A DNA stretch of 9,320 nt from Opitutaceae bacterium (GTDB taxonomy: Bacteria; Verrucomicrobiota; Verrucomicrobiia; Opitutales; Opitutaceae), in NCBI GenBank assembly GCA_025352845.1, contig JANXSC010000145.1, positions 1 through 9,320 of the forward strand, given 5' to 3'. Below the pieces are notes generated by a model that was given only the letters and a program-made list of their open reading frames with translations, made no database searches and had not been told where the DNA came from. Below, piece after piece: positions 1 to 7,179 of the stretch. Numbering within the stretch: the first letter of the stretch is position 1; the number at the start of each line of letters is the position of its first letter. A program made the position numbers and the translations under genes.

Positions 1-36
1 GTGAGACTTTGGCCTTGGCACGGGCCAAAGTCTCAC
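1..36. terminator. Perfect 14-bp hairpin downstream of the receptor gene
   Basis: Bases 1-14 and 23-36 are perfect reverse complements (gtgagactttggcc against ggccaaagtctcac) around an 8-base loop. The structure lies about 70 bp past the stop codon of the minus-strand TonB receptor. It has no clear U-tract inside the window, so it may be an intrinsic terminator, an mRNA 3' stabiliser, or the end of a larger repeat that continues beyond the left edge. The palindrome is certain; its function is a guess. Confidence 0.5.
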
Positions 37-43
37 GACTTCG

Positions 44-61
44 GCCAGCTGGTCAGCTGGC
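44..61. repeat. Second small perfect hairpin (8-bp stem)
   Basis: gccagctg (44-51) and cagctggc (54-61) form a perfect 8-bp stem with a 2-base loop. It sits between the 14-bp hairpin at 1-36 and the receptor stop codon at 106-108. Two stable hairpins in tandem behind a minus-strand gene fit a transcript-end structure, but no function can be assigned from the sequence alone. Confidence 0.4.
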
Positions 62-105
62 GCGCAGGATTATTCGGACGACTGTTAGCCGATCTCGTCA
101 CTCGC

Positions 106-3027
106 TCAGAAGCTGAAACTCGTCGTCAGCGTGAATTTCCGCGGGTCGAATTCGCTGAAGGTGTTTGTGGCCTGATAGCGCGGGTTACCGTTCAGGAGCT
201 GGTTGGCGGCGAGCGTGCCGTAGCCGGCCCACTGCGCGCGGTCGTCGTCAAGGAGGTTGGCGACGTTGAGCTGCACGCGGGCGCGGTATTTCTGGCTGAT
301 GCGCCAGTCGTAGCTCGCGAACGCGGTGACGACGGCCGTGCTCCGCCCGTAGAGGTAGTCAAACGCGGCGTCGTGGGTCTGCTGCACCGTCGGCGTCGTG
401 GTGAGGTTGTATTTAATCTGCGCATCGACGGCGCTCACCTTGCGCCGGCCGCGGAACTGCGCGCCGCCGCCGATATTGAAGCCGCGCAGCTTGCTCTCGC
501 GCGCGAACGTGTAGGCGGCGGTGATGTTGCTCTGGTATTTCAGCGTGTTGTTTTGAATCGAGCCGCTGGTGAGGCCGTTGAGGAAATCCTTCACCGTCTG
601 GATATCCAAACCGATCTGAGTCGGGCTTTGCACGGTCTTGCCATTGAGCTCCGTGCCGGCGACGGCACCGGCCCCCGTCTGAAACTCGGGTAGGTTTTTC
701 GCGAAGTAGGCGGCGAGGCCGGTGTTCGACTCGATGATGCGCGAGTCGGGCAGCGCGTGATTGAGCGTGAGGCGCAGGCCGCGGAAGAGATTGGCGGTGA
801 CCTCGAACTCGTAGCCCTTGGTCTTGAGGCTTTGCACGTCGCGAAAGGCCAGCGCGGTGTGCTCGGAATCCGTGTAGCCGAGATTGGTCCAGAGCCGGTT
901 CAAGGTGGCGGCCTGGTTGCCGCCGATGAGCGTGCCGATCGAGCGGGCGTTGTAGTAGCTCGCGGTGGCGTAGAGCCGGTTGTCGGCGAGAAAAAAGCGT
1001 AGGCCGAAATCCGTGCCCTTGCCGCGCGGGTTCTCGAATCCGCCGCCCTCGATCTTGCCGAGACCGGTGCTGACGCCGGAGAAATTTTCCGAGTAGTTCG
1101 CGTTCAGGCCGAGCCACGGCAGCAGGTAGAACACGCCGCCGATATTGCTCGTGACGGCTTTCGGGGAAGTCCGGTCGCGGATGCCCTCCTTGTTCGTCTT
1201 GGTCGCGGCATCGTAGGCGCCCATGAGGATGCGGCCGGTGGCGTCGAAGCCGTATTGGTCGAGGTTGTTGCGCTTGCTGCGATCCTGCCGCGTGCCCGCG
1301 ATAATCGAGAGGCGGTCGTTGAAGAACGTCGTGTTCGAAACAATCTGGCCATACATGGAGTGGTTCTCGTCGTCGGCGGCGTAGCCGGTGGGAATCTCCG
1401 CGAACTGCGCGCCGGCGGGCAGGCCGGGGAGACCGGCGGGCGCGGTCTTGCCGATATTGGGCAGCGGCTGGTCCCAATAGATGCGGTAGGCGATCCGGTT
1501 GACGTTGTTGGTCGGGTTGAGCTGCGCGGGATTGTTGATCCAGCGCGTGGCGCGCGTGAACATCTCGAACGTGCCGCGGCGCAGGCCGCCGATCACGCTG
1601 AAGCGCTGCTTGAGATCGAGGTTGAGGCCGAAGATTTTCTGCTGCTCAAACTTGAAGGAGGTGAGCACGCGCACGTCCTGGCTCGTGTTTTCCTGATACT
1701 GGCGGCCCATCGTGACCTCGGCGTAGGGCTTGAGGTAGTTCGGGTTGGTCTGGCCGTTCGGGAGCAGGCGATTGACGTCCATGAAATAGGTCGCGCCGGT
1801 CTGGTCGGTCGTCTCCTCCGTGGGACCATAGACGTGCGTCGCGCCGGCAATCTGGGCGAACCAGTTGTCGCTGAAGCTGTGGTCGATGAAGACCATTGTG
1901 CTGTTCAAAACCTTCTGCGCGCGCGCATCGGCCGGCCCAAGGCGAAAATCCTTGGAGGGCAGCCGCGCGAAATTCGGGATGTCGGTGCGGCCCTGCCACG
2001 GCATGCGGTAGCCGGTGCCGGTGGAGCGATACTGGTTGCCGCGGTAGTCGAGGATGCCGGCGCCGGGGTTGTTCAGCGAATAAACGAGGTAGCTGTTGGT
2101 CGCGCTGATCTGGGTGAGGCCGCGGGTGCCGAGGCCCGCGTTGTTGCCGAGCGCGGAGTTGTCGGTGTTGACGCTCACGCGATCCCAGAGCGAGGCGTTC
2201 TCCTGATAGTAGCGGTTGTAAAGCACCTCGCGCTGATCGTTGTGCTCAAACTCGGCGCGCACCTGGGTCCGGGCGAAGAGCTTGTAGGAAGCCGCAATGT
2301 GAAACGCATCCACATCGGTAAACGTGCCGTTCTGAAACCCCTTGTAGCGCTGGACGAGGCCGTTGAAGCGCAGCGCAAATTTGTCCATGCCGTAGTTGTA
2401 ATCGACGGCGGAGCGCCAGCCACCGTAGGAATCGGCGATGAAGCGCGCCTCGCCGCGGCGGACGCCGAAGCGCGCCATCTTGGTGAGATTACCCGAGAGG
2501 CCGCCGATGGAGGAGCTGCCGAAGAGGAGCGAATTGGGACCGCGCGAAAACTCGTAGCGCTCGGAATTGTAGGCATCGGAGTTGAAGAGGAAGCTGAAAT
2601 AGTTGCGTGTCGGATAATTTCCCGCGCCGCCGCTGTTGCGGAAATTCATCTCGAAGGAGCCGAACGGCCCCTGGTTGAGGCTCTCCTGCGTGCGCGTCTC
2701 GACGTTCACCGTCCAGCCGATGGCGTCGAGGAGGTTGGTGACGTTCATGTCATCCATGAACTGCGTCGTCATCACCGAGATTGAAGCGGGCGTGAGTTTG
2801 AGCGGGGTGTTCGCGCGACCGCCGGCAAGCGAACTGTCAGCGGCATAGCCGGTGTCTTTCGCGGTCGAGACCTCGAAAGGATTAAGCAAGACGGTCTCGC
2901 TTTTGGGCGCAGCGTTGGCTGCGGTGGATGCGGTCTGCGCGTTGGCCAGGGCCGCGAGGGCACCGAGGCCGATGGTAACAAGCAGGCAGCGACGGTGCGC
3001 GACCGAACGGGGTATGGCAGAACTCAT
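106..3027 (-). CDS. TonB-dependent outer-membrane receptor
   Basis: A complete 973-aa gated beta-barrel transporter that should import a siderophore, vitamin or, in this lineage, often an oligosaccharide, using energy passed from TonB. A signal peptide covers about residues 1-30 (basic start, hydrophobic LLVTIGLGALAALANA, cleavage after ANA). A TonB-box-like lead follows (VLLNPFEVST, 47-55), then the plug domain (about 60-190, with 'LTPASISVMTTQFMDDM' and 'RGPNSLLFGSSSIGGLSGN'). The rest is barrel, with many alternating aromatic strands, ending in ...TTSFSF; a terminal Phe is the usual outer-membrane assembly signal. The start ATG (3025-3027) gives the signal peptide directly; no strong Shine-Dalgarno precedes it. 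The gene diverges from the exported sugar isomerase at 3267 and lies near a pectate lyase pseudogene, so a sugar ligand is plausible but unproven. No N-terminal anti-sigma-signalling (STN) domain is seen. Confidence 0.95.
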   Translation of the reverse strand: MSSAIPRSVAHRRCLLVTIGLGALAALANAQTASTAANAAPKSETVLLNPFEVSTAKDTGYAADSSLAGGRANTPLKLTPASISVMTTQFMDDMNVTNLLDAIGWTVNVETRTQESLNQGPFGSFEMNFRNSGGAGNYPTRNYFSFLFNSDAYNSERYEFSRGPNSLLFGSSSIGGLSGNLTKMARFGVRRGEARFIADSYGGWRSAVDYNYGMDKFALRFNGLVQRYKGFQNGTFTDVDAFHIAASYKLFARTQVRAEFEHNDQREVLYNRYYQENASLWDRVSVNTDNSALGNNAGLGTRGLTQISATNSYLVYSLNNPGAGILDYRGNQYRSTGTGYRMPWQGRTDIPNFARLPSKDFRLGPADARAQKVLNSTMVFIDHSFSDNWFAQIAGATHVYGPTEETTDQTGATYFMDVNRLLPNGQTNPNYLKPYAEVTMGRQYQENTSQDVRVLTSFKFEQQKIFGLNLDLKQRFSVIGGLRRGTFEMFTRATRWINNPAQLNPTNNVNRIAYRIYWDQPLPNIGKTAPAGLPGLPAGAQFAEIPTGYAADDENHSMYGQIVSNTTFFNDRLSIIAGTRQDRSKRNNLDQYGFDATGRILMGAYDAATKTNKEGIRDRTSPKAVTSNIGGVFYLLPWLGLNANYSENFSGVSTGLGKIEGGGFENPRGKGTDFGLRFFLADNRLYATASYYNARSIGTLIGGNQAATLNRLWTNLGYTDSEHTALAFRDVQSLKTKGYEFEVTANLFRGLRLTLNHALPDSRIIESNTGLAAYFAKNLPEFQTGAGAVAGTELNGKTVQSPTQIGLDIQTVKDFLNGLTSGSIQNNTLKYQSNITAAYTFARESKLRGFNIGGGAQFRGRRKVSAVDAQIKYNLTTTPTVQQTHDAAFDYLYGRSTAVVTAFASYDWRISQKYRARVQLNVANLLDDDRAQWAGYGTLAANQLLNGNPRYQATNTFSEFDPRKFTLTTSFSF

Positions 3028-3266
3028 AGGGGTGATAACGGGGTGCTGGGGTAGAGCGAAATTCGCATTTCGCGATCAGGGGAAGGAACGCGCGCAGGAC
3101 GCTTTGCTCGGGGACTCGTTTCGCCAGGCGGACGAATTTGAGGTTTATGTCTGGATTCTTCGTGTGCGTGCAATTGCGAAATCCCGCTAACCTGCGCAAC
3201 GCTGCGGTCGCGCCCGCGTCCGGCTCCCACTTACCCTCGTCAGCGTCTTTCTCCCACCCAACCCAC
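3028..3266. promoter_or_regulatory. Divergent intergenic region between receptor and isomerase
   Basis: This 239-bp gap separates two genes read outward and must hold both their promoters unless a distant one is used. A small hairpin (gcgaaat 3056-3062, atttcgc 3067-3073, 4-base loop) falls in the likely 5' leader of the receptor transcript. No convincing -35/-10 pair, operator or riboswitch could be identified by eye. A plus-strand frame is open through part of it (from 3138), but its sequence looks non-coding. Confidence 0.4.
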
Positions 3267-4184
3267 ATGTCCATCGCATTGCCGCCCCTTACCCGCCGTA
3301 ATTTTCTCGCCACGACCGCCGCGATCCCCGCCGCCTTCGCCCTGCGCTCGCTCACCGGCGCAGCCGCTGCCGGCACCGCACCGGCCGCCATCGTCACGAG
3401 AAAAAAATATCCGATCGGCATCGAACTCTATGCCGTGCGTGCCGAGCTGACGAAGGATCTCCCGAAGACGCTCCAGACGGTCGCCAAAATCGGTTATGAA
3501 GTCGTCGAGTTCTATGCCCCGTATTTCGCGTGGACGTTTCCCTACGCGAAACAAGTCCGCGCGATCATGGATGATGTCGGGCTGCGCTGTTACTCGACGC
3601 ACAACCACATCCAGTCCTTCACCGCGGGCGAGACGATGGCGCGAGGCATCGAGCTCAACCAAATCCTCGGCGCGAAAACGCTCGTGATGGCCGCCGCCCC
3701 GCGCGGCACCAACGGCGCCGAGGGCTGGAAAAAACTCGCCGGCGATCTCGCCGCGGCGACCGAGGCGCTCACGCCGCACGGCCTCACCGCCGGCTTCCAC
3801 AATCACGCCAGCGAGTGGGCCAAGGTCGACGGCGACACGCGCATCATGGACATCCTCGCCGCGAACACGCCGCAGGAATTCGTGCTCCAATTCGATGTCG
3901 GCACCTGCATCGAAGCCGGCGCCGATCCCATCGCGTGGATCAAGGCCAACCCCGGCCGCATCCAGAGCGTCCACCTGAAGGATTGGGCGCCCGGCACGCG
4001 GCCGGAGGAGAAAGGCTACCGCGTTCTCTTCGGCGAGGGCGTCACGCCGTGGAAGGAAATTCTCGCGACCGCCGAGGCGGTCGGCGGCGTCGAGTATTAT
4101 CTCATGGAACAGGAAGGCAGCCGTTTTTCCGAATTCGAGACGGCCGAGCGCTGCCTCGCAACTTGGAAAAAAATGCGCGCCTGA
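3267..4184 (+). CDS. Tat-exported sugar phosphate isomerase/epimerase-like TIM barrel
   Basis: A 305-aa protein of the xylose isomerase-like TIM-barrel family (AP endonuclease family 2 fold), which includes sugar isomerases, epimerases and related lyases; the exact substrate cannot be told. The N-terminus has a twin-arginine signal: TRRNFLATTAAIPAAFALRS (residues 9-28), so it should fold in the cytoplasm and act in the periplasm. Metal-site landmarks of the fold appear in order: VVEF (Glu81), GFHNH (His178-180) with nearby Glu183, QFDVGT (Asp210), SVHLKDW (His236) and YYLMEQE (Glu281/Glu283). The ATG at 3267 is chosen over the upstream ATG at 3138 because it puts the Tat motif right at the N-terminus, and the extra 43 residues have no signal character. 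No Shine-Dalgarno is evident before it. It diverges from the TonB receptor, and an orphan signal-peptide start follows 44 bp after its stop, as if a second operon gene once lay there. Confidence 0.9.
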   Translation: MSIALPPLTRRNFLATTAAIPAAFALRSLTGAAAAGTAPAAIVTRKKYPIGIELYAVRAELTKDLPKTLQTVAKIGYEVVEFYAPYFAWTFPYAKQVRAIMDDVGLRCYSTHNHIQSFTAGETMARGIELNQILGAKTLVMAAAPRGTNGAEGWKKLAGDLAAATEALTPHGLTAGFHNHASEWAKVDGDTRIMDILAANTPQEFVLQFDVGTCIEAGADPIAWIKANPGRIQSVHLKDWAPGTRPEEKGYRVLFGEGVTPWKEILATAEAVGGVEYYLMEQEGSRFSEFETAERCLATWKKMRA

Positions 4185-4228
4185 GCCCGCCCGCCGTCGC
4201 GGTTTTCCGTCCTTTCAAAATTTTCCCC

Positions 4229-4480
4229 GTGAAAAAAAATCCCACCCTCGGCCTTGGCTGGATCGCGCTCATCGCCATCGCCTCGGCGCAGCCCGCTGCC
4301 ACTCCAGCCGCATCGCCGGCACTCCAGGCTGCCGCACGCGGCGCGCGCCCGGCGCGGGCCGTTTGTGCCGGCGCAGCCGTAGGTCGTCCGCGCTCTCCCT
4401 GCGCGAGCCTCCTCCCCACCGCGCCGCGATCCGCGCCTGCCACCTCGGATAATCGCGCTGGAGCACGGTCCGCGGCGTAG
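4229..4480 (+). pseudogene. Orphan signal-peptide start of a lost secreted protein
   Basis: An 83-codon frame starts with GTG and reads MKKNPTLGLGWIALIAIASA then QPAATPAASPALQ: a lysine-rich start, a hydrophobic core, an Ala-x-Ala-like cleavage site and an Ala/Pro linker, as in an exported protein. From about residue 35 the sequence turns into Arg/Ala/Pro-rich text with no domain character and stops at 4478-4480. Its last part overlaps the 3' end of the minus-strand pectate lyase remnant. The likeliest reading is a 5' fragment of a secreted-enzyme gene whose body was deleted or replaced, placed as the second gene behind the isomerase. It could also be a small secreted peptide or a chance open frame. 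The parent protein is not recognised. Confidence 0.4.
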
Positions 4481-5255
4481 CGACATACCACCCCGAACCG
4501 GTGCGGCGCTCGCGATCGACCTCGGCGAGCGGGTAAACTTTTTTCCCATCGCGGTGCGCGAAGATCGGACGGTCGGTGCCGGGCTCGACGGTTCGCGCCC
4601 AGAGGGACGGGGCCTTCTCGTCGTGCACCACGACCACATTGAAATCGGCGTTGTGCAGGGTAAATTCTTCGGCGGGGCGGTGACGCGCTCGAAGCGGATG
4701 CCGTTCAGCTAAATTTTTTTCAACCACGCGACCGCGCTCTCGATCGCTCGCCCGATCTCGAATGACGGTTTTTTCCGTGCGCATGAGAAACTGCACGACC
4801 GCCGTCGTATCGGCCGGCGAGATGCACAGCAGCTCAAAGGTCCGCGCCCCGACGGTCTCCAGCGTCACATCGTCGTGCTACTGGCCCCAGCCGCTGCGCA
4901 CGCCCTGCGAAACGATCTGCATTTTCAAAATGCAGTCCGCGCCGTCCGCCACCGTTTCACGCGCGCGGGCGTGGACCGGCTCCGCGAGCCGCACGAAATG
5001 CAGCGCACCGTCAGCCGCGTCCTTCAGCACGTTGAGGATACCCATCATCACGCCGTCGTTGAACGTAATCCGCTTCGCGATCGTGCCGGTCTTCGGCCAC
5101 CATTGCGGAAAACCGCCGTTCGGATATTGCGCCGCGAGCATGAACTCGATCCCGCGCCCGCAGGCGGCGCGATATTTCGGATCACCGAGCGCAACGAACA
5201 CTCGCGCCCGATATTCCACCTGCGGATGCGTCGCGTGATTGTCGTTGTCGTGTCG
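4430..5255 (-). pseudogene. Decayed family 10 pectate lyase (PelA type)
   Basis: Translated pieces match the layout of polysaccharide lyase family 10 pectate lyases, which cleave polygalacturonate outside the cell. Read from 5255 downward: DNDNHATHPQVEYRARV, then AAQYPNGGFPQWWP and ITFNDGVMMGILNVLKDAADG, CILKMQIVSQGVRSGWGQ, HDDVTLETVGARTFE, and finally SLWARTVEPGTDRPIFAHRD, VYPLAEVDRERRTGSGWY and YPRWQAR. Visible damage: an amber codon at 4878-4880 between GWGQ and HDDVTLE, where the family would have Gln; a frameshift near 4758-4763; in the shifted frame a second amber at 4709-4711 inside AVAWLKKI*LNGIRFE; and a shift back near 4671-4690. The N-terminal third, with signal peptide, is absent: the frame meets a stop at 5280-5282, next to a GT-rich run (5241-5276). 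The natural stop at the 3' end is also lost. Not functional. Confidence 0.85.
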
Positions 5256-5367
5256 GTGTTCGCGTGTGTGTGTCGCGAATCAATTTCTTCTGCTCCTCCG
5301 TCAGCACCGCGAGCTTGTCGTAGTCTTTTAAAGTGCCAGCACCCACCGCCCGCGAAATGCTCCGGCC
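5256..5367. other. Non-coding junction upstream of the pectate lyase remnant
   Basis: Between the pseudogene and the REP-like pair, the minus strand reads GTLKDYDKLAVLTEEQKKLIRD in a different frame (about 5335-5272). That looks like real helical protein sequence, perhaps another shifted piece of the lyase's N-terminal region or of a different lost gene. It has no start or stop of its own. The GT-rich stretch at 5241-5276 separates it from the recognisable lyase frame and may mark slippage or a deletion joint. Confidence 0.35.
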
Positions 5368-5434
5368 GTAGGACGGGCTTCAGCCCGCCTTCGTGCGGTA
5401 ATCGATCTCCGAGGCGGGCTGAAGCCCGCCCTAC
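5368..5434. repeat. REP-like inverted hairpin pair (GTAG...CTAC)
   Basis: Two 23-bp arms (5368-5390 and 5412-5434) are reverse complements with one mismatch, separated by 21 bp. Each arm is GTAG followed by its own near-perfect hairpin (ggcgggct/agcccgcc, 2-base loop); the left arm has one mismatch in the stem. GTAG next to a hairpin, in inverted pairs, is the known architecture of REP sequences and BIMEs. It starts 18 bp beyond the stop of the minus-strand hydrolase, a typical intergenic REP position, and may protect or end that transcript. Confidence 0.8.
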
Positions 5435-5452
5435 CGAAAGCAGTCGCGAATC

Positions 5453-6415
5453 TCATTTGGGGAAAGGCGCGCCGCCGAGTTCGACGTAGATTTTCTCCGC
5501 GTGTGCCGCGAGGGAAACGGGCACGAAGCGCGCGATGTTCGCGATCGCCTTCAGCTCGGTCGCCATCGCGGGCAGCGCGGCCTTCACGTCGGCGGGAGAT
5601 TTCTTCGCATCGGCGAGCGCTTTGATCCGCCGCTGCAGCTCGACGAAATACCGCTGCTGATCGACGAGCACTTCCGGTCCGCCGATGGGCCCGTGACCGG
5701 GCACGACTTTTTCCGCGCCGAGTTTTTTCGCGGCCTCGAGCGTCTTGATCCACTCGGCGATGTTGCCGTCGCCGACGAAATTGTGCGGGCCGTTCACGCA
5801 GGCGTCGCCGGTGAAGAAAATTTTTTCCTTGGGCAGCCAGACGAAGCCGTCGCCCTTGGTGTGCGCGACGCCGAGCCATTTCAGCTCCACGCGGCGCTGG
5901 CCGTCGTCGAACGCCATCTCCCGCGGGAAGAGCAGGGAGGGCGGCTTGAGTTTCGTCTCGGCGACATCAGGCCGGTTCTTCGCCGCGCCTTCCCAGCGTC
6001 CGGGCGACCCGCCGAAGAATCCGGTCTCGGCGGTTTTCATTTCGTCGAGCGCGCCCTGGTTCGCGACGATGGTCGCGCCCGCATCGGCCCAGAGCTGGTT
6101 GCCGTAGGCGTGGTCGCCGTGGTGGTGCGTGTTGAAGGCGAAGCGCACGGGCTTGTCCGAGGTCTCCTTGATTTTCGGCATCACGACCTTCGCGCCCGAC
6201 GGAAAGTTCGCCTCGATCACGAGCACGTAGTCGGCAAACACGATCCAGCCGTTGTTGCTGTGGCCGCGGCGCAGATCGCCCTGGTGAAAGTAAACGCCGG
6301 GCGCGATGGTCTGCACGGTGTCGATTTGGGCGGTAAGGGGCGCGACGACGGCAGATACAAGCGCCGCAAGAGCGAACGTGATCGGAGCGGACGAGAAACG
6401 GGGAGGCGTTTTCAT
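5453..6415 (-). CDS. Secreted metallo-beta-lactamase-fold hydrolase
   Basis: A 320-aa zinc hydrolase with a signal peptide (about residues 1-29: MKTPPRF, then ITFALAALVSAVVAPLTA, before QIDTVQ). The fold's metal motifs are complete: THHHGDH (His97, His99, Asp101, His102), GVAHTKGD (His185), FTGDA (Asp204) and VPGHGP (His241). The MBL core spans about 35-245, and a helical tail (250-315) follows. The fold covers many activities (thioesterases, lactonases, phosphodiesterases, lactamases). The closest general look is the periplasmic 'MBL fold metallo-hydrolase' group; substrate unknown. The start ATG (6413-6415) is backed by a Shine-Dalgarno-like gaggtg about 10 bases upstream on the minus strand. 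It diverges from the phosphatase at 6510 across 94 bp and is followed by a REP-like pair. Calling it an antibiotic-resistance enzyme would not be justified. Confidence 0.92.
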   Translation of the reverse strand: MKTPPRFSSAPITFALAALVSAVVAPLTAQIDTVQTIAPGVYFHQGDLRRGHSNNGWIVFADYVLVIEANFPSGAKVVMPKIKETSDKPVRFAFNTHHHGDHAYGNQLWADAGATIVANQGALDEMKTAETGFFGGSPGRWEGAAKNRPDVAETKLKPPSLLFPREMAFDDGQRRVELKWLGVAHTKGDGFVWLPKEKIFFTGDACVNGPHNFVGDGNIAEWIKTLEAAKKLGAEKVVPGHGPIGGPEVLVDQQRYFVELQRRIKALADAKKSPADVKAALPAMATELKAIANIARFVPVSLAAHAEKIYVELGGAPFPK

Positions 6416-6509
6416 GGGGCACTGTCACCTCACTCCACCAATCCGCTGCACGCAAAAACAAAAATCTTCGCGCGCTTGAGCCTTCCCGCGCCGCCAGTAG
6501 GGTCCGCGC
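6416..6509. promoter_or_regulatory. Short divergent intergenic region (hydrolase/phosphatase)
   Basis: These 94 bp must hold start signals for two genes read outward, both encoding exported enzymes, which would allow joint control. The hydrolase side has a GAGGTG ribosome-binding site (complement of about 6426-6431). The phosphatase side has only a weak tagggt 7-12 bases before its ATG. An A-rich patch (about 6451-6465) is the only AT-rich stretch. No -35/-10 pair is convincing. Confidence 0.35.
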
Positions 6510-7079
6510 ATGAATCTGCGCCGCGTCGCATCCTGGGTTGCTGTGCTTTCGACCGTCCTCATTCATGCCGCCGAGCCCACCGCGCGCATCCGCCCCCACA
6601 CTTGGGCCACGCCCGTCATCAATGCGAAACTGGAAAACTGCTACGCCGTGAGCGACGAACTTTACCGCTGCGAGCAACCCACGAAGAATGACATCCCCGA
6701 TTTGCGCACCCTCGGCATCCGCTCGATCCTCAACCTGCGCCGCCATCACACCGATTCTGAGGCGCTGGAGCGCGCGGGATTCGCACCCTACCTGCACCGC
6801 ATGGATGCGGGCGAAGTCACGCTCGACGATCTCGTCGCCGCGCTCCGCCTGATTCGCACCGCGGCGAAGCCCGTTCTGGTGCATTGCTGGCACGGCAGCG
6901 ACCGCACGGGTGCCGTCGTCGCCGCCTATCGCATCGTGTTCCAAGACTGGACGCGCGAGGCCGCGCTCGACGAGCTGCGCCACGGCGGCTTCGGCTATCA
7001 CGAGCGGTGGTATCCGAACATCATCAAACTTTTCGAGACTCTCGACACCGAGGAGCTGCGCCGCCGGGTGAAGGCGTAG
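6510..7079 (+). CDS. Secreted dual-specificity/tyrosine phosphatase family protein
   Basis: A 189-aa cysteine-based phosphatase. Residues 1-21 form a signal peptide (MNLRRVASWVAVLSTVLIHAA), so it should act in the periplasm or outside. The core runs from YRCEQPT (52-58) and LGIRSILNLR (68-77) to the P-loop VHCWHGSDRTG (124-134), which contains the C-x5-R signature: catalytic Cys126, phosphate-binding Arg132. Asp99 in HRMDAGE is a reasonable candidate general acid. The tail HGGFGYHERWYPNIIKLFETL matches the helical end usual in this bacterial group. Known members hydrolyse phosphotyrosine or other phosphoesters, and some related P-loop enzymes act on inositol phosphates; the substrate cannot be told here. 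It diverges from the MBL hydrolase, and icd starts 100 bp downstream on the same strand. Confidence 0.9.
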   Translation: MNLRRVASWVAVLSTVLIHAAEPTARIRPHTWATPVINAKLENCYAVSDELYRCEQPTKNDIPDLRTLGIRSILNLRRHHTDSEALERAGFAPYLHRMDAGEVTLDDLVAALRLIRTAAKPVLVHCWHGSDRTGAVVAAYRIVFQDWTREAALDELRHGGFGYHERWYPNIIKLFETLDTEELRRRVKA

Positions 7080-7108
7080 CGGAGTTTTCCCCGCGGCTCG
7101 TGCGCGGC

Positions 7109-7132
7109 AAGCAATGCGCAGGAATTGCTTTT
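7109..7132 (+). terminator. Weak hairpin after the phosphatase gene
   Basis: aagcaat (7109-7115) and attgctt (7124-7130) pair as a 7-bp stem with an 8-base loop, followed by tt and then g, so the U-tract is short. It lies about 30 bp past the phosphatase stop and before icd. It could end the phosphatase transcript weakly; the stem is AT-rich for this genome and the call is tentative. Confidence 0.3.
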
Positions 7133-7179
7133 GACCGCGCCGCGCCGGGCTCGTTAGCTGCACGACTATTTTCCCAAAC

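Noticed and set aside
1255..2784. 509-codon open frame on the + strand opposite the receptor gene
   Set aside because: It is an antisense shadow: Val/Ala/Glu/Arg-rich with no domain, and it lies wholly over a clearly real receptor with signal peptide, plug and barrel. Long antisense frames are expected in GC-rich DNA.
3138..3266. Upstream start (ATG at 3138) adding 43 residues to the sugar isomerase
   Set aside because: It would bury the twin-arginine signal inside the protein, and the added residues do not resemble any leader.
4709..4880. Amber recoding or stop-codon readthrough in the pectate lyase
   Set aside because: Two frameshifts and a missing N-terminus show simple gene decay; the other genes here end normally and need no readthrough.
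5453..6415. Antibiotic-resistance beta-lactamase
   Set aside because: Only the shared zinc motifs of the fold are seen. Most proteins with this layout are not lactamases and nothing here shows lactam specificity.
5501..6691. 396-codon open frame on the + strand opposite the hydrolase and into the phosphatase
   Set aside because: The minus strand encodes all metal motifs of an MBL-fold enzyme here, and the + frame has repetitive Arg/Gly/Val content and no recognisable domain.
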